The notes under the pieces: generated by a model
Told to the model about the DNA's origin: nothing
What the model saw: only the letters and a program-made list of their open reading frames with translations
Database searches by the model: none
Shown here: positions 7,650 through 16,600 of the stretch, one piece after another
How positions within the stretch are numbered: position 1 is the first letter of the stretch
Layout of the letters: every line of letters starts with the position of its first letter
Assembly (NCBI GenBank): GCA_017552455.1
Contig: JAFZPX010000057.1
Coordinates: 1-51,699, forward strand
Reading direction: 5' to 3'
From: Clostridiales bacterium
GTDB lineage: Bacteria; Bacillota; Clostridia; Saccharofermentanales; Saccharofermentanaceae
DNA: 51,699 bases
Program-made: the position numbers and the translations under genes

Positions 7650-8891
7650 TCACTGCACGAAGATGACTACCCAGTCGTCGTTGATCAGCTCATAAGGATT
7701 ACCGCAGTGAGGGCACTTATCGACATGCATGGCATCGAAAGTTGCACCGCATGTGCTGCAGTTAACCGCATGAATGGAGAAGCCTAAGTCATCGTTAGTC
7801 TTCAGGCGGCGGATCAGTTCCATCTTGAAGTTGCGCTGGTGCTTAGAAAGCTTACCGTCGCACCATACTTCGCAAGATACATAATTGATTAGTCTTACAT
7901 GGAGGATGTCACCTACCACGGTGCATCCTTCATACTTGAATCCGCCTCTGTATTCGACGTCAACGACATCGTTCAGGTATCCGAGCTGATCCTTGCCCTT
8001 ATAGATGGAGAGGTTGCTTCTGTCATCGGAGAATATGATCGACCTCAGAAGAGACACTATCTTGCCTTCGAAATACTCATACGAGAAGTCAGGGAAGTAC
8101 ATGCGCATGTCGTTCTCGAACTTTCTCTTGGTAAATCTTGCAGCCTGAATATCAGAAGTGTCGGCAGCCTGTGCGAACATCTTGGAGAAAGCAGTAACAC
8201 CGACAAACAGCGAATAACCAAGATACAGGAAGATCGTGCCGAGCCAGCCTGTCAGAAGACCTGCGATGATACCGAAGAATATTCCGGCGCCCCATGATTG
8301 GTTGGCGATTCCGTTATAGAGACCGACACCGATCGCGACTGCGATCCCGGCGATGATACCGAACTTTACGACACCCTTTAATCCCTTGTCGATGCTGCTT
8401 CTTTCCACGAACTTCGGGAGTGTATAGAAGCTTGTGACGCAGGGGAAGAACTTGAATGTCTTGAATGTTGTTCCGCACATCGGGCAGCCATTAACGAATG
8501 ACCTCGCACCTGCAGAGTGACCGCAGTTAGGACAGCTTATGGTCTCCTCCTGATAATCCTGCTTGTGAAGGATGTTGCAGTAAAGCGTCTCCGTATCGTT
8601 ATCGGACTTTGCCAGCATTACATCATCTTTGTAGTAGTCAGTCTCGAAGTTACATTCCTTGTATGTCATGTCTAGAATGTAAGGCTGCTTTTCCTTGTTA
8701 AAGGTATTGTCGATGTTGTCCTCGATCTTCTCGATTTTCTTTACGGCTCTGATGCCCTTCTGATCGAGTCTTTTACGGTGACATTCAAGATAGTAAGAGA
8801 AGTCGTTCGATGCATATTCAGGCACCGGTCCGCCGTTGTAAAACTCTACATACTGATCGAAGAACTCGTCTCTGATAACCTTTGAATCCAT
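7650..8891 (-). CDS. Membrane protein with two zinc ribbons, Tim44-like
   Basis: The start is placed at 8891, where AAGGAGGAT lies nine bases upstream, rather than at 8939; the product is 413 residues. The middle holds a four-cysteine zinc ribbon (CPNCGHSAGA, then CPMCG) followed by two or three membrane helices (KFGIIAGIAVAIGVGLY, FFGIIAGLLTGWLGTIFLYL). The C-terminal third (NDMRMYFPDFSYEYFEGKI onward) has the pattern of a Tim44/NTF2-like domain, and the last 40 residues contain a second ribbon (CSTCGATF, CPHCG). Proteins of this build occur in Clostridia without a defined role. The Tim44 likeness is an impression from the sequence only. Confidence 0.7.
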   Translation of the reverse strand: MDSKVIRDEFFDQYVEFYNGGPVPEYASNDFSYYLECHRKRLDQKGIRAVKKIEKIEDNIDNTFNKEKQPYILDMTYKECNFETDYYKDDVMLAKSDNDTETLYCNILHKQDYQEETISCPNCGHSAGARSFVNGCPMCGTTFKTFKFFPCVTSFYTLPKFVERSSIDKGLKGVVKFGIIAGIAVAIGVGLYNGIANQSWGAGIFFGIIAGLLTGWLGTIFLYLGYSLFVGVTAFSKMFAQAADTSDIQAARFTKRKFENDMRMYFPDFSYEYFEGKIVSLLRSIIFSDDRSNLSIYKGKDQLGYLNDVVDVEYRGGFKYEGCTVVGDILHVRLINYVSCEVWCDGKLSKHQRNFKMELIRRLKTNDDLGFSIHAVNCSTCGATFDAMHVDKCPHCGNPYELINDDWVVIFVQ

Positions 8892-9000
8892 ATCCCTATC
8901 CTCCTTATCCTTCATCATTTTATCACGACTGGGCGACACATACCGAATAAGCGAAACGGCGTCCTTTTAACTGCCCTGCGGCTTAAAGCTTGAAGCGTAG

Positions 9001-9006
9001 TATAAT
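9001..9006 (+). promoter_or_regulatory. -10 box very close to a start codon
   Basis: TATAAT, 11 bases before the ATG at 9018. Transcription would begin around 9012-9014, leaving at most a five-base leader with no Shine-Dalgarno. No clear -35 box is visible. Confidence 0.45.
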
Positions 9007-9017
9007 TAAATACAACT

Positions 9018-9773
9018 ATGATGTATTTATATGAGACACATCTTCATACTTCTGAAGGCAGTGCCTGCGGTGAAGTTCCGGGCGATGCTTATATTGACTT
9101 CATGAAGAACCGCGGCTTCACGGGCATGATCGTTACGGACCATTTCTTTAACGGCAACTGCGCGGTGGACAGAAGCCTGCCCTGGAGCGAGAAGGTAAAG
9201 CTCTATTCAGCGGGTTTTCATGCAGCAAAGGAAGCGGCGAAGGGCAAGGATTTTGATGTGCTCTTTGGAATAGAGTTTAACTTCAACGGAGATGAGTTCC
9301 TTATCTACGGCCTCGACGAGCAGTGGCTTCTTAACAACGAAGACATTATGGTTCTTGATCGCAGAGGCGTGTACAAGAAGGTTCATGAGGCAGGCGGCAT
9401 CATGGTTCACGCGCATCCTTTCAGAGAGCGTAATTACCTTGTCGATATCAAGCTTACGGTAGATATCTGTGATGCGATCGAAGTTTATAACGCATCCAAC
9501 ACCGACAACCAGAATGCGCTCGCATATAAGTATGCACAGCAGCTTGATCTGCCTATGATCGCAGGCTCCGACATCCACTACTTCCACGAGAAGCCCATGG
9601 GCGGAGTGTGGCTCCCGGAAAGAGTCAACGATACCAAGGATTTCGCGAAGGCTGTTATAGAGGGTAAGGCTGTTCCTGTGCAGGTAAAAGACGGCAAATT
9701 CACGCCTGTAAAGGACCTTCCGGAGCAGACGGATCCCGAAGAGTACCCATCTTTCCCGGTCCTCATAACATAA
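9018..9773 (+). CDS. PHP-domain metal-dependent phosphoesterase
   Basis: 251 residues forming a single PHP domain. The metal-binding motifs are in the usual order: ETHLHTS (H8, H10), TDHF, an acidic GIEFNF site, HAHPFR, and GSDIHY near the end. The family includes histidinol phosphatases, nucleotidases and polymerase-associated phosphoesterases; small free-standing members usually hydrolyse phosphomonoesters or 3',5'-bisphosphates. The substrate cannot be read from the context. The first motif begins at residue 6, so the start is certain even though no ribosome site precedes it. Confidence 0.85.
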   Translation: MMYLYETHLHTSEGSACGEVPGDAYIDFMKNRGFTGMIVTDHFFNGNCAVDRSLPWSEKVKLYSAGFHAAKEAAKGKDFDVLFGIEFNFNGDEFLIYGLDEQWLLNNEDIMVLDRRGVYKKVHEAGGIMVHAHPFRERNYLVDIKLTVDICDAIEVYNASNTDNQNALAYKYAQQLDLPMIAGSDIHYFHEKPMGGVWLPERVNDTKDFAKAVIEGKAVPVQVKDGKFTPVKDLPEQTDPEEYPSFPVLIT

Positions 9774-9868
9774 AATTTTATTTACAAATCTTTCACTTCA
9801 CCCTTATAACGCGCGTTTATAATAAAAGCAGTATTACTGTCGATGATTCCGATGATGGGGGAATATAT

Positions 9869-11407
9869 ATGAAGAAGATAATTGGTCGCGTACTGGTAGT
9901 TTTGCCGCCGATCGCATTGCAGGCGTTCTGGTACTATCTTGCATTCGTCCTTCTCGAAAAGGCTTTCAACGGGTACCTCTCAGACGTCATCACTGTTGTT
10001 TTCACGGTGCTCGCCGTACTCTTTGTTACATACCTTGTAGCCAAGAGAGACGAGAGCTCATATAAGCTTCTGTGGGTGCTAGTTATCGTGGGCTTCCCGA
10101 TACTCGGCGCGATACTGTATCTGACGTTGGGACATAAGAGTACGGGCACCAAGCTTAAGAAGAAACTTACGGCTGCATCCAAGGCTCTTATAGAAGGTCA
10201 GGAGATAAAGTCTGACAAGGAGATCGAAGCTATCAAGAAAGATGATCTTCGTATCGGTCAGACGCTGGATTTCATTAACGATTCCACAGGTTTTCCTATC
10301 TATAAGAATGGCACGTCCAAGTACTATCCGTTTGGCGAGGATATGTTCGCCGATATGTGTGAAGACTTAAAGAAGGCACAGAAGTTTGTCTATATCGAGT
10401 ACTTCATTATCCAGCGCGGAAAGTTCTGGGATACGATGGTTGATATCCTTGCTGAACGAGCGGCTGCCGGTGTCGATGTAAGAGTCATGTACGATGACTT
10501 GGGAAGCATCGCCACTTATTCAGTTAAAGACATAATGGATCTTAAGGATAAGGGTATCATGTGTATTCCGTTTAATCCGTTCTTCCTGATCAAGTCACAG
10601 CTTAATAACAGAGACCACAGAAAGATCATGGTCATTGACGGTCTGGTCGCATACAGCGGCGGCGTCAATCTTGCGGATGAATACATTAACGAGATCCATC
10701 CGTTCAGAAGATGGAAGGATATCGGTTTCCGTATAACGGGTGATGCGGTCAAGAGCTATACGTATATGTTCGTAGAGTTCTGGAATGCATTCGTTAAGAA
10801 GGAAGAGAGCAAGATCGATGCTTTCCTTATCAAGTTCCCTGAGGTCGAACTTACGAAGGAGAACGGCTACATTCTTCCTTACTATGATTCTCCTATGAGA
10901 GAGGAACATACGAGTAATATCCTCTTCTCTGAGATGCTGTCTTCCGCTACAGATTATGTATGGTTCTATACGCCGTACCTGATGTTGGGCGATGCGCTTT
11001 TCGATGCGTTTATAAGGGCTGCAAGAAGAGGTGTAGACGTAAGGATAATCATGCCGGGTATCCCGGATAAGAAGCTTGTCTACAGGCTCTCGAGAAGTTA
11101 CTACAAGGATCTTATTGCTGCAGGTGTTAAGATATATGAGTACACACCGGGCTTCGTGCATGCGAAGGCTTTTATCGCAGATGATAAGATATGTGGTGTA
11201 GGAACGGTAAACCTCGATTACAGAAGTCTTTTCCTGCATTTCGAGTGTAATTCTGTTTTCTACAAGGCGGATGTGCTTGATGCGCTGAAGCAGGACTATC
11301 TTGATTCGCTTGCTGAGTGCAGAACGGTTACTGCCGAGGACGCTAAGAGAGGCCCTGTGGGAACGTTTATCGATAATCTGTTGAGAGTAGCGGCTCCGCT
11401 GCTTTGA
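9869..11407 (+). CDS. cls: Cardiolipin synthase (phospholipase D type)
   Basis: 512 residues, ribosome site GGGGGAA. Two N-terminal membrane helices (about 7-31 and 36-58, with a third hydrophobic stretch near 70-88) are followed by two PLD domains. Each has an HKD active site: H250-K252-D257 (HRKIMVID) and H431-K433-D438 (HAKAFIAD). These form the covalent phosphatidyl-His intermediate that joins two phosphatidylglycerols into cardiolipin at the inner face of the membrane. Length and layout match Bacillus/Clostridium Cls. A lipoprotein gene begins 20 bases after the stop and probably shares the transcript. Confidence 0.95.
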   Translation: MKKIIGRVLVVLPPIALQAFWYYLAFVLLEKAFNGYLSDVITVVFTVLAVLFVTYLVAKRDESSYKLLWVLVIVGFPILGAILYLTLGHKSTGTKLKKKLTAASKALIEGQEIKSDKEIEAIKKDDLRIGQTLDFINDSTGFPIYKNGTSKYYPFGEDMFADMCEDLKKAQKFVYIEYFIIQRGKFWDTMVDILAERAAAGVDVRVMYDDLGSIATYSVKDIMDLKDKGIMCIPFNPFFLIKSQLNNRDHRKIMVIDGLVAYSGGVNLADEYINEIHPFRRWKDIGFRITGDAVKSYTYMFVEFWNAFVKKEESKIDAFLIKFPEVELTKENGYILPYYDSPMREEHTSNILFSEMLSSATDYVWFYTPYLMLGDALFDAFIRAARRGVDVRIIMPGIPDKKLVYRLSRSYYKDLIAAGVKIYEYTPGFVHAKAFIADDKICGVGTVNLDYRSLFLHFECNSVFYKADVLDALKQDYLDSLAECRTVTAEDAKRGPVGTFIDNLLRVAAPLL

Positions 11408-11427
11408 CAGACGGAAGGGGATAGAGA

Positions 11428-13095
11428 ATGAGATATAAGAAGGCTTTGGCTGCGCTGCTTGCTGTGTCGATGCTCGTTGCCGTCGGATGTGGCGTAAAGA
11501 ACACTGATAAGGAAGATACTGAGAAGATAACAGCGGCGACGGAAGGCTTTATTACAGCACTTAAGACTGACGATGCACAGCTGGCTGCCTCGTTGACTGA
11601 CGGGTTTGACATTATGGCAGATACGGAGCTCGACCGTGAACTCTGGGGCGATGATTACGACATCATCATGCATTCGCTTTCTTTTATCGAGATCGCGGAA
11701 TTCGGTGAAGTGGAGTTCGACCGCGAGGATAATACGGCTGTTATGAGTACGACGTTTTCTTTCCTTGATCTCGATAGCATGATCGCGGATCTGCCGACTG
11801 AATATCTGACGCACGATGAATGGATCTCGGCGATGGATGAGTGTGATGAAAGATCCGAGAAGACATTCAGTCTCGAGTTCTCTTATGAAGAGGAATCTGA
11901 GCAGTGGTATCTCGATAATGACAGTGCTGAGAAGATCGCTAAGTTTTTCCGTGACAGAGCTTGTGTGCTCTCGTTCCCTGTGTACATCTCGCAGGAGGAT
12001 GCAAGGGCATACTTTGATGCGTATATTGATGCGATGGTAAGCGGTGACTGCGAGCAGTTCATGGATGAGACGAATGAGGATACATACAGAGCGTATGATC
12101 CCGTCACGGTGCGCGGTGAAGGTGAGCTTACAGAGGAGGCTCTCGAGAATTTCATCAGTGCTTATATGGCTTATGTTATGGATCACGATCCCGAGATAAC
12201 AGAGGATGATCCTTACCACTATACGATCACAGGTCAGGCTCCGTCGTGTGATGAGCTCTCGGATGTGCTCTATACAGAAGAATTCCGTGTTAATTACTTC
12301 ATGAACTTTATACGAAGAGGCGACTGGAGCACATCACTCATAAGCGACCTTTTGTGGGATGAACAGTCTTCGTATATCTATAACTTGCTTGCGGAAACAA
12401 TCCCGCACTGTAGCCCTGAAGACTACACGCTCATGGCTTATATCGATCCGTATGCGGAAAATCCGGAAGAGACATTCACGATCTCTACAGAGCTTATAAA
12501 CGAGCCTTCCAGAACGATCTATGAGGCTGATCACAGCATGACATGGGATGAGACAAGAGAGACGGTCGAGCAGGCGCTGGATAATCTTCTTGAAGCAGGC
12601 GAGATCGATGAATATGAATACGCCGGCTGGATGGCAGGGCTTACTGCAGAGAACTATGGCTTTACTACTAGCGATACGGTAAGTTCATCCGGTCACCCGA
12701 ATCAGGCTGCAGGCACTAATGAGAGTGTGCCTGACTGGTGTGATGACGGAAGCATTATCTATGGCCACTCGAATCCTGACGAGAACGGCGTATGGATGTT
12801 CTACAGCAAAGAGCCCGGTGTGCTCGATACTGCAGGTTATTATATCGGCGACGGCGGCGTGTGGGTAATGAATTTCTTCGAACGTGATTTTGATGCAGGA
12901 ACAACCCTTATCGTCGACTGGTGGATAGATGATGAACTGGTCGTTGATACAGAGACCATCGACATCACTGAAGACGGCACGCAGGAGATTGAAGTCTTCC
13001 TCGATGAGAACCCGCACTCCGGTCAGGTCGTCGAGATGCGTCTGTGGGATGAAAGACACACGCACGTATATTCATACGTTATTCTGTACTTCTGA
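11428..13095 (+). CDS. Large lipoprotein, paralogue of 35073 and 47754 genes
   Basis: 555 residues with ribosome site AAGGGG and a lipoprotein signal ending in VAVGC. Two successive NTF2-like (DUF5105-type) modules of about 170 residues follow; the first contains FLDLDSMIADLPTEYLTHDE and FSYEEESEQWYLDNDSAEKI. Then come a Ser/Asn-rich linker (near 415-445) and a C-terminal beta-sandwich-like domain with paired Trp and Asp residues (VDWWIDDELVVDTETI). The same module order is seen in the lipoprotein at 47754, and the first modules in that at 35073. The role is unknown; it is likely exposed on the cell surface. Its stop abuts the convergent helicase gene with no terminator visible. Confidence 0.75.
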   Translation: MRYKKALAALLAVSMLVAVGCGVKNTDKEDTEKITAATEGFITALKTDDAQLAASLTDGFDIMADTELDRELWGDDYDIIMHSLSFIEIAEFGEVEFDREDNTAVMSTTFSFLDLDSMIADLPTEYLTHDEWISAMDECDERSEKTFSLEFSYEEESEQWYLDNDSAEKIAKFFRDRACVLSFPVYISQEDARAYFDAYIDAMVSGDCEQFMDETNEDTYRAYDPVTVRGEGELTEEALENFISAYMAYVMDHDPEITEDDPYHYTITGQAPSCDELSDVLYTEEFRVNYFMNFIRRGDWSTSLISDLLWDEQSSYIYNLLAETIPHCSPEDYTLMAYIDPYAENPEETFTISTELINEPSRTIYEADHSMTWDETRETVEQALDNLLEAGEIDEYEYAGWMAGLTAENYGFTTSDTVSSSGHPNQAAGTNESVPDWCDDGSIIYGHSNPDENGVWMFYSKEPGVLDTAGYYIGDGGVWVMNFFERDFDAGTTLIVDWWIDDELVVDTETIDITEDGTQEIEVFLDENPHSGQVVEMRLWDERHTHVYSYVILYF

Positions 13096-13695
13096 TTACT
13101 TGATCATCAGGTCGCCTTCAGTAAGCTCACCGAGTTCGAGTGCATATGCTATCGCGCTGTCGCACAGGTCCTTTACTTTTTGAGAGCTTGTCTTGAAGCC
13201 GAGAGCTTTTCCGGTCTCGCGGATCAGTGCGTCGCGCGGCATTCCGAACTGTGAACGTGCAAGCCAGATGGCAGCGCAGGCAGCCTCTTCGACAGGCACC
13301 TGATCAGCTGCTCTGTCTTCGCTGAAGCGCCATTCTTCGGGGATCCTCCAAGGTGCAGAAGTATCTTTCCATACGAAGTTCTTATCGCATTCCGGCGCCT
13401 TGTTGAGCGTGATGTTCTGCATGGTGACAGAGTACTTCAGAAGCTTAATGAGATAATCAACGCGTTCTTTTATCTTCTCTGTCTTACGAGTGATGCCGCA
13501 GGCCTCGCACAGTCTGTCCGTGAGAAGATCAACGCATATCGGCGCCTCAGCATCGACTATAGTCTTTGTCGCTGCTTTAAGCGTGTCGATATTCTGTGCG
13601 TCAGCAAACTGCGCCGCAGTAAGTACGGGTAGCGTGACGGATGCTTTCTTGTAAGGAACGGCAGGATTATCCTGCGGAATTATTCGTTTTTTTTT
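13096..13695 (-). CDS. -1 frame extension of the helicase gene: DUF3320-like C-terminus
   Basis: This frame has no start of its own near the junction. It continues, in the -1 frame, the helicase reading frame from the A9 run at 13687-13695. From the first codon past the slippery site (CGA at 13686) it encodes 196 residues. The segment DAEAPICVDLLTDRLCEACG followed by ITRKTEKIKERV, and later VPVEEAACAAIWLARSQFGM and DALIRETGKALGF, follows the two-lobed winged-helix pattern of DUF3320. That domain normally ends DUF4011-helicase proteins. The 0-frame product would lack it; a shift gives about 1,496 residues. Reading only from the internal ATG at 13422 would give an implausible 108-residue fragment. 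Confidence 0.75.
   Translation of the reverse strand, partial: KKKRIIPQDNPAVPYKKASVTLPVLTAAQFADAQNIDTLKAATKTIVDAEAPICVDLLTDRLCEACGITRKTEKIKERVDYLIKLLKYSVTMQNITLNKAPECDKNFVWKDTSAPWRIPEEWRFSEDRAADQVPVEEAACAAIWLARSQFGMPRDALIRETGKALGFKTSSQKVKDLCDSAIAYALELGELTEGDLMIK
13661..13692 (-). promoter_or_regulatory. Candidate -1 frameshift site (A AAA AAC plus hairpin)
   Basis: On the minus strand the 0 frame reads GCA AAA AAA AAC GAA TAA. This places the canonical slippery heptamer A AAA AAC (13692 down to 13686) in the correct phase, four bases before the 0-frame stop. Ten bases after the heptamer lies a hairpin, GCAGG-ATAAT-CCTGC (13675 down to 13661). The run of nine A also allows transcriptional slippage. 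A missing base from a homopolymer sequencing error would look the same. Confidence 0.55.
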
Positions 13696-16600
13696 GCGTC
13701 CTCAGCGGGCTGCGCGGGAACTTCGGGTGCTTCTTCAGCGAGCGCTTCCGCTTCGGGGGCCGGCGCCGCTTCCTTCGGTGCTTCGACCTTGTTGATCTTA
13801 TCAAGTATCGCCTTAATGACGGACTCGCTGTTTTCCCACCAGTCGATAGACCAGATCTTTATGGTCTTCCAGCCCAAGCCCTTAAGTATCGCAGGCTGCG
13901 CGATCTCGCGTGCGGTTGCCGTCGTGTGGCTGCCCGTGGCGGAGCCGTCGATAAGAATACCGAGACAGTAGCTGTCTGTGTCCTTCTTCCTTACTCCGAT
14001 ATCAACCTTGAAGCCTGACTTACCGATGGACTTCTCTGTCTCATAGCCTGCATCTGCAAGACTCTTGCGTATGCTTTCGATAATACCTGTAGAAGCCTTA
14101 TGAGCACTCTCGGAAGAAGCGTCAGCCTTTAAGTCTTCGCACCACAATTCGTTGCCCTCAGCATACATGAGGAATCTCTTGAATGCCTTTACGCCTTCTG
14201 GTGTTGCTTCGGAGACCTTGATCTGCTCAGGCTCGAGGGAGGAGAAGACCTTCATCTCGCATCTTGATCTCGTGACTGCAACGTTTAATCTTCTCCATCC
14301 GCCGTCTCTGTTAAGCGGACCGAAATTCATCGACACCTTACCCTCAGGATCGGGTCCGTAGCTTACGGAGAAGAGTATCACATCGCGCTCGTCTCCCTGA
14401 ACATTCTCGAGGTTCTTTATAAAGATCGGCTCCTCGCTTCCGAATGCCCATTTCTCGAAGTCCGCGTCTGTCCTGCACGCCTCGTCGATCATGTCCTCGA
14501 TAAGGTTCTGCTGCTGGATATTAAACGTTACGATACCGTGTGTAAGCTTGGAATTAACGGGATCCTTGGAACGTGCTACGAGTTCGTCAACCACGGCGCG
14601 TGCCTCAACTTCATTCGTGCGTGTCTTGCCGCTGTCGAATGTGCCATTACACGGAACAAGAGTAACTCGTGATTTGATGTCATCAACAGACGGGAACGTG
14701 TAGAGTTTGCTGTCGTAGAAGGCACGGTTCGAGAACGTGATGAGACTCTCGTGACGGCTTCTGTAGTGCCACAGGAGTCTGCTCTCGGGCATGCCTACTG
14801 CAAGGCAGTCATCGAGTATGCTCTCGAGGTCTTCCACCTCGTAATTCTCATCGTCAAACACCTGCTCCTTGAAGAAAGATGTCGGCGGCATCTGGTTCGG
14901 ATCGCCTACGACAACAGCATTCTTTCCCCTTGCAAGGACACCTACAGCCTTACATGTCGGAAGCTGGCTCGCCTCATCGAAAATAACCAGATCAAACATC
15001 GGCTCTTCCGAGGGCTCTATGAACTGCGCTGCAGACATCGGACTCATGAGCACACAGGGCGTGAGCTCGAGCACAACGTTGGAAATCTCTCTCATGAGGC
15101 TTCTTATGGATATTCCGCGTCCGTGGCTCTTGATCGCGCGCTGCAGCTTGCCGAGAGCCGAATCTTTATTGGCTGTCTCCATATCCTGCATCATAGAGCG
15201 CTGCATGAGCTTGCGGCGTATATCCTCTCTTGTGATTGTCTCGAATTCGTCAGAGAGCGCCTTAAGCTTCTTGATCTTGTCGTCAAAGATGCTTCCGCTG
15301 AATGTCCTTAACACCTCGGATCCGTCTATCGTCTTGCAGATAAGGAGTTTACTCCATGCCTTCATAAAGGCGGGGATAAGTGTCTCTTCGTTGACATCAC
15401 CCTTACTGAACGCTTCAATCAGCGCATGAAGCTTTAAGTTGTTGCACTTGGCGGAAGCGCCGTTAAGTATGATCCTTGGCCTGATCGAGCTCTCATTCGC
15501 GGTGATGTCATCGATGATGCTTATTACAGAATTAAAGTCTGCAGAAGTTGTTCCGGGTTCGAGGATCTTGATTCCTAATCTGCTGATTACTGCACCTCTT
15601 GCAGCATCGAACTCCTGACGTGCCTGTTTGAATTCTCCCAATACGGCAGGAACTCCCGCGGCTGTGTCGAATCCCATTGCAGCGAACTCGTTCTTATAAG
15701 CAAGAAGTGTATCTATGTGTTTGCCAAGTTCAGGTTCTGCGTTGCCGGACTTATCGTATGTTTTAACGGCAGCGTAGACTTTCTTTAAAGCGCCGGACTT
15801 AAGAGGTCCCCACTTGTTAGAAGCAGCTTCATATGAAGCCTTCAGTGAAGAAGCATCCTGCGCCAGGAACTCCATGGACCATGTCTTCAGGATCTCGGTT
15901 CGAGCGCCGAGGAAACGGTCGATCTTAGCTGCAGTGCGGTCCGCAGCTACGAGATCTGCACCCGCCTCAAGTGAAGGGAAAGAAGCCTTCACGGCATTAA
16001 AAGCCTGTTCGTATTTGTCCGTCGCAGCCTTAAAGGATGAAAGTTCTGCGCCGAGCTTTATCTTGGTATCTTGGCTGTATTCTGTCGCCTTGATATAAGG
16101 CAGCTTTCCTGCAAGTCCGTTTCCTGCGGCAATGAATTCTGCGAGAGCCGTTTCTGATGCGTTGATGCGCTCCTCTGTAAGACCCTCTTCGAAGCCGCTC
16201 TCGAGAATTACATTTGGCGTGCCCTCGTTCTCTGCGTAGATGTTCAGCATCTCGTAAAGAGTGTAGCCGCACGGTCTTACTGCAGTAAGCTCATCCGTGT
16301 ATGAACTGAGCTCTTCTCGTCTTGCGCAGATATCGTCCTGTTTCTTCTGATAGTCAGGATCGGTTACGGTGGTGTGGCGCACCTCGTATGCTTCCTTAAG
16401 CTGGTCGAGGACGTAACCTTTTCGTACTTTGTTGGAGTGAAGTTCGAGGCAGAACGGAGCCAGACCGATCTTGCTTAAACGCGCGTAAACCACGTCGAGC
16501 GCCGCCTTCTTCTCCGCGGCGAAAAGCACTTTCTGCCCGTTCGCGACAGCGTTTGCAATGATGGACGTGATCGTCTGCGACTTACCGGTTCCCGGAGGAC

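Noticed and set aside
10595..11239. 214-codon minus-strand ORF
   Set aside because: Antisense to the second half of cardiolipin synthase, including its second HKD motif.
11296..12219. 307-codon minus-strand ORF
   Set aside because: It spans the end of cls and the start of the next lipoprotein, both well supported on the plus strand; it has no domain of its own.
13641..14018. 125-codon plus-strand ORF over the frameshift site
   Set aside because: It covers the poly-T run and the nuclease domain on the opposite strand, with no recognisable protein pattern.
14751..15429. Two 186-codon plus-strand ORFs
   Set aside because: Both lie inside conserved helicase motifs read on the minus strand and are shadows of it.
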